From positions 806,001 through 870,000 of the forward strand of contig JAGTWJ010000013.1 of NCBI GenBank assembly GCA_020064725.1: a stretch of DNA of 64,000 nt, in the 5' to 3' direction. A program made the position numbers and the translations under genes. Below, piece by piece: positions 58,353-64,000 of the stretch. This DNA is from Drechslerella dactyloides (Eukaryota > Ascomycota > Orbiliomycetes > Orbiliales > Orbiliaceae). The first letter of the stretch is position 1; every line of letters starts with the position of its first letter. Under the pieces are notes generated by a model. That model was given only the letters and a program-made list of their open reading frames with translations. It was not told where the DNA came from and searched no databases.

Positions 58353-59654
58353 TTATATCACGGTGTAGCCACCATCGACACGGATATCGGCGCCTGCAAT
58401 TCCAAGTTAGAGTCGGATATCGAATCCACAACGATCATATAGACTTTATGACTTACCGGTTGTATAGGCGCTCGCATCACTGGCTAGGTAGACAACTGTC
58501 CCCATCAGATCAACTGGGTTGCCCATTCTCCCTGCGGGAATTTTGGAAACCCAGCTATTGTACAGATCTGGTTGCTCATCAATGATCTAACAAAACCTGT
58601 ATCAGTTTGATCCTTGCAATAACGCCAAATCATAGAACCGACATGTGGAGGATCAAAACGCCTTGTTACACACCTTCTGCGTCAGCGCGGTCATCATATA
58701 TCCTGGGCTAATGCAGTTCACTCTGATCCCATGCGGCGCCCACTCGACCGCTAGACTCGCCGCCAACTGCCTCACTGCGGCCTTGCTCGCATTATACGGT
58801 GCCTGCGGCTGCGGCACATTCACCGCGACAGCACTCATACTCCCAATCATTACGATGCTGCCGCTGCCCTTCCCATTCTTGATCCACTCCTTTGCGACCT
58901 CGACTGCGCAAAGATACGAGCCATCGACGTTCACGCTCCACAGCTTCTGTATGCGCGAGTGTGGGTATTCCTCGGCTTTGAAATTCTCGGTGAACCCAGC
59001 AGATGTGACGAGGACATCTATGCCTGAAGTGTGTTTCGTGAGTATATCAGCGAAGGAAGCGCGGATTGAGTCCGGCGAGGAGACGTCGCATTTGTGCGCG
59101 GTGACGATAGGCTCTGGGGCATCCGGGTTGCTCGATTGGAAAGTTTTTTGGAGATTCCCCGCGGATACAGCGGCTTCTTCGCCGTTCAGGTCGACAATCG
59201 CGACGTTAGCACCACTTTCGATAAATGCCTGTGACATTATGTAGCCGAGACTATGAATTTATCAATATGGTGAATCAGTAATATATTCGCGAATAGGTAT
59301 TGTCAGTGAGAGCAACCCAACTAACCCTCTCGCACCACCCGTCACGACACATGTCTTGCCCTCAAGACTAAAAGTTGGTAAAGTCCTCTTTCGACGTGAA
59401 TTGACCTGCGCTGGGGCATCTTCTGGTACTCTTGTCGGGTGATGGTGTTTTATGTCCGGGTCTACTCGAGCAGCCTCACCAGCCGTACTACTTGGCGGGG
59501 CCTTGGATGTTGACGGCGGGTCAATTGGCTTTGCTACAGATGCAGACATGCTGAATTGGCGAGCTGGTAATGTTATCCTAGAATTGATTGATAGATACCG
59601 TAAGGTGAGAGTTGGAACCAGACGAGGTTTTAAAAGCCGACGTGGGAAAGACAT
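58353..59654 (-). CDS. Short-chain dehydrogenase/reductase, mitochondrially targeted, polyol dehydrogenase-like (358 aa)
   Basis: NAD(P)-dependent SDR resembling fungal D-arabinitol 2-dehydrogenase and mannitol-type dehydrogenases. Four exons: 59654-59326, 59250-58674, 58586-58457 and 58393-58353, giving 358 aa. The first 35 residues (MSFPRRLLKPRLVPTLTLRY, then Arg/Ser without acids) look like a mitochondrial targeting peptide; a Pro/Ser-rich spacer follows. The Rossmann start FSLEGKTCVVTGGARGLG holds the TGxxxGxG motif, rebuilt across intron 1. VLVTSAGF replaces the usual NAG by TSAG. The active site has IGSMSA (Ser) and YNASK (Tyr and Lys). C-terminal RVNCISPGYMMTALTQ and SDASAYTTGADIRVDGGYTV are typical. 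The exact polyol substrate is not determined by sequence. Confidence 0.93.
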
Positions 59655-60660
59655 GGCGGCGGTTCAAGTTCTGATGTTCAAAGTTTATACGTATGCAGCC
59701 GTGTATATCGATGACGAGTGATTACCGATCAAAATGATAATCCAGAGGAGCGCGATATCTCAAGTAGTCGATGATTACCTAGGTATCTGCAGGTTGAAGT
59801 CAATGGGATCCGGGAATTTGATCAAGGGGAAATTGATAAGACGTCGAGTCCCTGGCAAGTGGGTGCTGCTGACGATACTGCAAGGCAAGCAGGCAAGGCC
59901 AGGTGCCGGATCTCGTATATACCGCCGGATCTACCTCCAGGACCCCAAGATAATCGCATTAGCAGCGCAAGCTCTCAACCGCGCCCAATGGGGTTGGCGT
60001 ATGTCATAGTGCTGTGGAGTACAGGCGCCTCGAGACGACTGCCAGACAACAGCCGGACGTGGCAAACCGACGTAGTCTCGGGACGTCGAAGCCGACGCGA
60101 CGGTGCCATTAGGCGAGCAGCGTCTCCAACATGCAACAATAACAACACCATGAACCTACCTGGCTTGAAGACTGTGTCTGGTTTATGAGACAAGAATTTC
60201 CGCAGGAATTGTCAGATGCTAATTGCCATTTAAAGAACATTATATCGCGCCCGGTAGCCGCTTGTTATATCCTCCTATTAGGATCGCATATATACATACA
60301 TATATATAGACTTTATGTACATTACCAAGTTGCAAAGTCAGCTGGTCAATTCGACGTCAAGGGCGAGGGATTGTGGGACCCGCAGCTTTGCCAGTGCTCC
60401 ATTCAATATAGATTGGCGGTGGATTTGCCCGCGTTCTGGCCATTCTCGAAAGGGTTGCTCCCAAATAATAGAATCGAAAGCTGTCTGGGTTTCCAATAGG
60501 TCTTAATGGCTGTGGGTCCGGATCATCTGGCGTCGGGTTTAAAGGATCATCTTCTTCGGCTGCACGCTCTAAGCAATGCTGGACACCATCTACGCAGGAT
60601 CGGTTTCAAGAGTTAGCTCTCGTTCAAATATGCGAATGGCCCTCCGGGAGATCCTCCCAG
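59655..60660. other. Intergenic stretch with repeat terminus
   Basis: Promoter and leader of the dehydrogenase on the left; no gene supported. A right-end terminus of the small inverted-repeat family (GTGTCTGGTTTATGAGACAA) ends at 60,193; a matching left end is not obvious, though CTCGAGACGACTGCC and GTCTCGGGACGTC near 60,030-60,080 may be relics. Confidence 0.5.
60170..60193. repeat. Isolated terminus of the small inverted-repeat family
   Basis: Reverse complement begins TTGTCTCATAAACCAGACAC, matching the ends of the elements at 32,537, 45,782 and 49,073. Confidence 0.6.
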
Positions 60661-61767
60661 TCACAAAGACTCCAAGAATGCATGTGATGTCTTCCTAGGC
60701 GCGAGTTGAACGTCTTCGAAGCTTCTTCGCATGTACGTACAGTCTTCATCATCATCCGCTAAGTCTTTCACAATTAGATGTAAGATCTCGTGTAATAACA
60801 TGCCGCTCCTCGGAGTAAAAGACTGCAATGTCATGAGGATATCGATTTGATTAGCTGATGGCAACGCATCAAGCGCTATGGCTTCTCTGGAAGGATCGAA
60901 TCCATGAGGACACATGGTAAGCCTGCCCTGAGCGTGAAGTGTAATGCCGTACGAGTCTTCCTGACATACAGGACCGCCGTCTGCCGGAAGCGGTGCTACA
61001 ATATACTTTTTTTCATTTACGAGCCACCATCCACCGAGCCCGTTACGTGTGCCATCCGCGTTGTATAACGCCTCACGGACGCCTGGCATATCCTTCAGGA
61101 AACGCGGTGAGCCATCGGGAAGATTTTCGTATATGATATCTCCAGTGCCTATAGCTCGGGGCCGATCGGTTTCCGGATCTTGCAGTTCTAGCCAACTGTC
61201 ACCGCAGTGTAATATCGGCTTTCCTTCATCAAGGTCGATTTCTCCAGTCTGAAAGAATTGGTCTGTCCTCTCGAGCACACCTAGACGCTAACGCCAGTAA
61301 GTAAGTAAATACTCTCACACAATACTGAACTTGTATGTGTTAGATAGCTAAGATCTGAGGATTTTATACGCACTAAGATATTCCTGATATTTATTTGGAT
61401 CTTCTGGTTGACTGAAGACATGCCGAATACCATCAGGTGGGTTAACACCTTGATAAGGATCCCGGCCTTTCACGTTAAACCAAGCCGTTGCCATCAACAC
61501 CGAAGTTCGCTGACGATAAAAGGTATCTGGGTCTCTATTCAAAGTAGCCCTTCTCGTGAAATACCGCATTAGATCCAATCCATCTGCTACCAAAATCGCG
61601 TTTTCGTTCCACCAATTATTCAACGTATTTAGTTGGTCCGGACTACAGCCGCCCCCCAAGGGTGCCATTGTTACTTCAAAGGCTTCCTGAAGCGAAACTA
61701 AACCAGACACTAGACCGGGAGCCCAGATAATGTATATGAATGAAGATGCAGCAAAGTTACCCATCAT
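60661..61767 (-). CDS. HEXXH metalloprotease-like protein (337 aa)
   Basis: Two exons, 61767-61374 and 61280-60661, with a 93-bp phase-1 intron (GTGCGT...TCTAG), giving 337 aa. Two successive ATGs (61767, 61764) could start it. The N-terminus is hydrophobic (FIYIIWAPGLVSGLVS), weakly signal-like. The only strong motif is MLLHEILHLIVKD with His295, Glu296 and His299, the zincin HEXXH, located late in the chain. Upstream are LTMCPHGFD and GITLHAQGRL, a pattern seen in fungal secreted zincin-like proteins related to deuterolysin and Lys-specific endopeptidases, where the substrate cleft strand precedes the helix. The third zinc ligand is unclear (candidates in the C-terminal CTYMRRSFEDVQ). Protease activity is therefore probable but unproven; several Cys and the AT-rich surroundings fit a secreted accessory protein. 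Confidence 0.75.
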
Positions 61768-63751
61768 GGCGCTGCGTGGGCTGGCTGGCTGGCTTGTCGA
61801 TTAGACGTGTCATCCCGCGCTCGAGGGGAACAACGAGGTTATCGCACGAGACAACATATGAGTTCAAGACCGTGGGCTGCTTTATATTACACCATGCATG
61901 CGAGTCAGAAGAACTTTGGACTCGGTGACATAGTTATGGCCATCTTTGATCAATCAAAAACAACTACTTTACTATTCCTTCATAACGACTTTGCATTGGT
62001 TAGACGGTTTCCAGACAGTTTCAAACATATTAGATGTCATTACCAAGACTGATCTAGATTTAACGCCTAATTATGCATCGGTGGCTATCATTGAAAGCGC
62101 CTCGTACAATTCAGGCTTCTTTCTATTCAGAGCCCATCGTTTGGACACGGGTACACGCGGGTATACATAGGTAATTTCTAGTATTCTGTACTAATTGATA
62201 GAGCGAATAGGGCCCGAAACCTCAAGTTTTGAGATAGAAGCGGTAATGCATCTCTTGTGAGATATTTAGCTCCGGCTTCGAGCGACAATACTTTCTTGAC
62301 CTATCTATTCAATCATGTATGTACCGGCCGACCTCAAATCGCAATCGATCCTCTTTCATGTCCTTGGGGCCCCTGCAAATGCTTGCTGATTTCAATCCGT
62401 GGAAATTACCGGATTATATGTAACGCAATACCGTAATCACAGCTAAAAGCATAAAGTGCATTACATTAGAATTCAGCAGCATGCAGTCGCAGTTTCATAT
62501 ATAGCAATATTGCACATGAGCACGTAATTATGGCGGCTGCCCAGAGGTAGGGTAGCATTTCAATTTGCAACACCGCTTATTTATCTAAATATTTGTCAGC
62601 CGGGATAATGCCACATGGGCACAAGCGGGCCTGATGAGACCACTAGTTGAATATGTTATATTCGCCTCTTCTGTTTTTCAGTAGCATGACTGCCTCGCGT
62701 ATTTGCGTTATCTCTATCATCTATTGAGCGAGATGCATACGCGTGCTCTCGTGTTAACGGTAGTCATTTGATCTTAAATTAGCCGTGATAGCCCTTAAGT
62801 CTTGGGGGAGGGGGGGTTTTTTTTTCCTCGAAGCATTCGAGTCCCAGAGTGCACTGCTCATCACGCAACAGAGAGTGATCGTATTTTTGCCTAGTACAAC
62901 GGTAAACAAAGTTACTTCCTGCGGTATTTCACGCAGTGACCCTATTCGCCAAAAAACAAAACTTCCATACAGAAACCTCGCCAAGGGGAAGCTGTCAGAT
63001 CTGGGGTTCTCTGACTAAGCGGCGGCACCTAACATAGTAAGCTCGCCGGAATCGACTAAGTCCCGAATCCTGAATCAAAGCTACTCTCTCATGGCGTAGC
63101 CTAATATGAATATGTGTAAGGCGTGACGGCGCACGGTGGGCTTCCCGAGCTCACCACGTTTTCATTACCCGACCCCGGTTCTTATCAGAGTCCCCGCTCC
63201 CGGAACACCGCGGAAGCTGGCCCCACTCTCGATATAGTCTTGTGGGCCAGGGTGCCGTTCACATCCGACTTGCTATGGCTCCTATACCTTATATTGGATT
63301 TTTAAAGTGATTTGCTTTGATTGGTCTCGTAAACCAAACCCTGAAATATAGAACGAACGACATAGCAGCAGCTCCTTGACACTCGACGTGCGCCGGCATC
63401 CTCGATGCTAAGCTTCAGAGGCGGTGCAACTAACAATATCCAGAAAAGGTTGCATAAAAGACCCTTTTGCTACGTGGAGCTAAGCTATTCAAATACTTAT
63501 TAGAGCGCAGGGTCTCGAGGTGTACGAGGCGTCAATAGGTGATATATTGATACGTTTAATGGCTTTAAAGAATTTTCCCCAGTGGGCTTGGATATTCGTA
63601 CGCTAATTATTTGCATAGCGTATGCTGCTGCATGGACTAATCCCAAGTCCGCTTTGAGATATAGATATATACAAATGCGTGCTGCTATTTCTCCCAAATT
63701 GAAATATATACGCTATTCCATGCAGCATCCTTGTAGCGCCGCTATTTGAAA
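61768..63751. other. Gene-poor stretch (2.0 kb)
   Basis: AT-rich spacer. No gene supported. A run of G then T (62,806-62,825) is notable. A lone terminus of the small repeat family (TTGGTCTCGTAAACCAAACC) lies at 63,321. Confidence 0.45.
63321..63343. repeat. Isolated terminus of the small inverted-repeat family
   Basis: TTGGTCTCGTAAACCAAACC resembles the left end of the other copies with one inserted G. No right end found before the window edge. Confidence 0.45.
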
Positions 63752-64000
63752 TCACAGGGGCGGCTCCTTAATCGGACGACGGACCGGTTTAGGAGCAGCG
63801 TCGGCTCTCTTGCAGTCTTCTCGTCTGTGCAGTGGTGGCTCCTTGATTGGTCGACGGGGGAGACCCTTGGTGACCTCGAACCCAGCATTATCTTCAGCAC
63901 AGTCAGCCCCCCGCCTGGCCAAACCCCCCAATTCTTCCGGGATAATTGGTGGCGTGTGAATGATTGGTGCAGCAGAAACAGATGCCGCAGCCGCAACGAA
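63752..64000 (-). CDS. Secreted repeat protein with dibasic processing sites (partial, 82 aa seen)
   Basis: An open minus-strand frame enters from the right edge and ends at TGA (63,754-63,752). The visible part begins FVAAAASVSAAPIIHTPP, the hydrophobic core and cleavage region of a signal peptide; the initiator Met would be just outside the window. Two copies of RRPIKEPPL follow, one as PRRPIKEPPLHRREDCKR and one at the very C-terminus after KRADAAPKPV. RR, KR and HRR pairs flank the units, like Kex2 sites in fungal repeat precursors that are cut into peptides (pheromone-like or ribosomally made cyclic peptides). Only two units and two Cys are visible. This is an inference from pattern; ordinary small secreted effector is the alternative. 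The duplicated DNA blocks differ at several third positions, which argues for selection on the peptide. Confidence 0.6.
   Translation of the reverse strand, partial: FVAAAASVSAAPIIHTPPIIPEELGGLARRGADCAEDNAGFEVTKGLPRRPIKEPPLHRREDCKRADAAPKPVRRPIKEPPL

Noticed and set aside
1..64000. CRISPR arrays, rRNA genes, operons or bacterial-type signals
   Set aside because: None seen; introns and gene families show eukaryotic fungal DNA.

Overview
This window looks like nuclear DNA from a filamentous ascomycete (Pezizomycotina). Genes carry several short introns (about 55-220 bp) with GTRNGT-type donors and CTNAY-like branch sites. Orthologues of fungal housekeeping genes occur, including REI1, SHO1 and transaldolase. 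The content is otherwise typical of moulds: a P450, a chimeric terpene synthase, NLR-like proteins, a DUF7580-type protein and small secreted proteins. I could not fix the genus. All exon models were spliced by hand from the sequence, and each closes in frame.

Layout. 1.4-8.5 kb (+): one very large, mostly disordered protein of unknown function. 9.4-11.1 kb (-): a von Willebrand factor A (VWA) protein with an intact MIDAS motif. 12.5-15.5 kb (+): an alpha/beta-hydrolase joined to ankyrin repeats, NLR-like but with no nucleotide-binding domain. 15.7-22.6 kb (-): a housekeeping block of REI1, a mitochondrial-type t6A dehydratase and the osmosensor SHO1. 25.4-32.2 kb: a divergent pair, a DUF7580-type protein (-) and a 1,443-aa protein (+) that combines C2H2 fingers with three GATA-type fingers.

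32-50 kb is AT-rich accessory DNA with long gene-poor stretches and small palindromic repeats. It contains a secondary-metabolite core: a chimeric terpene cyclase-prenyltransferase of 739 aa in 11 exons (43.1-40.1 kb) and a P450 of 530 aa (39.4-37.4 kb), both on the minus strand. The core lies between two paralogous secreted proteins (34.5-33.6 and 47.5-46.5 kb) that share exon-1 length and intron phase. The prenyltransferase half would build a long prenyl diphosphate, the cyclase half would cyclise it, and the P450 could oxidise the terpene; the product cannot be read from sequence.

51-62 kb returns to ordinary genes: transaldolase (+), a vacuolar-type amino acid transporter with a GC-AG intron (+), a probable dynactin p24-like subunit (-), a mitochondrially targeted short-chain dehydrogenase (-) and an HEXXH metalloprotease-like protein (-). 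At the right edge (63,752-64,000, -) the window cuts a secreted protein carrying two copies of RRPIKEPPL and dibasic Kex2-like sites, which looks like a precursor of processed peptides.

A family of small elements with about 20-bp terminal inverted repeats (TTGTCTCGTAAACCAGACTG-like) is scattered through the accessory parts and explains several otherwise unaccounted palindromes.
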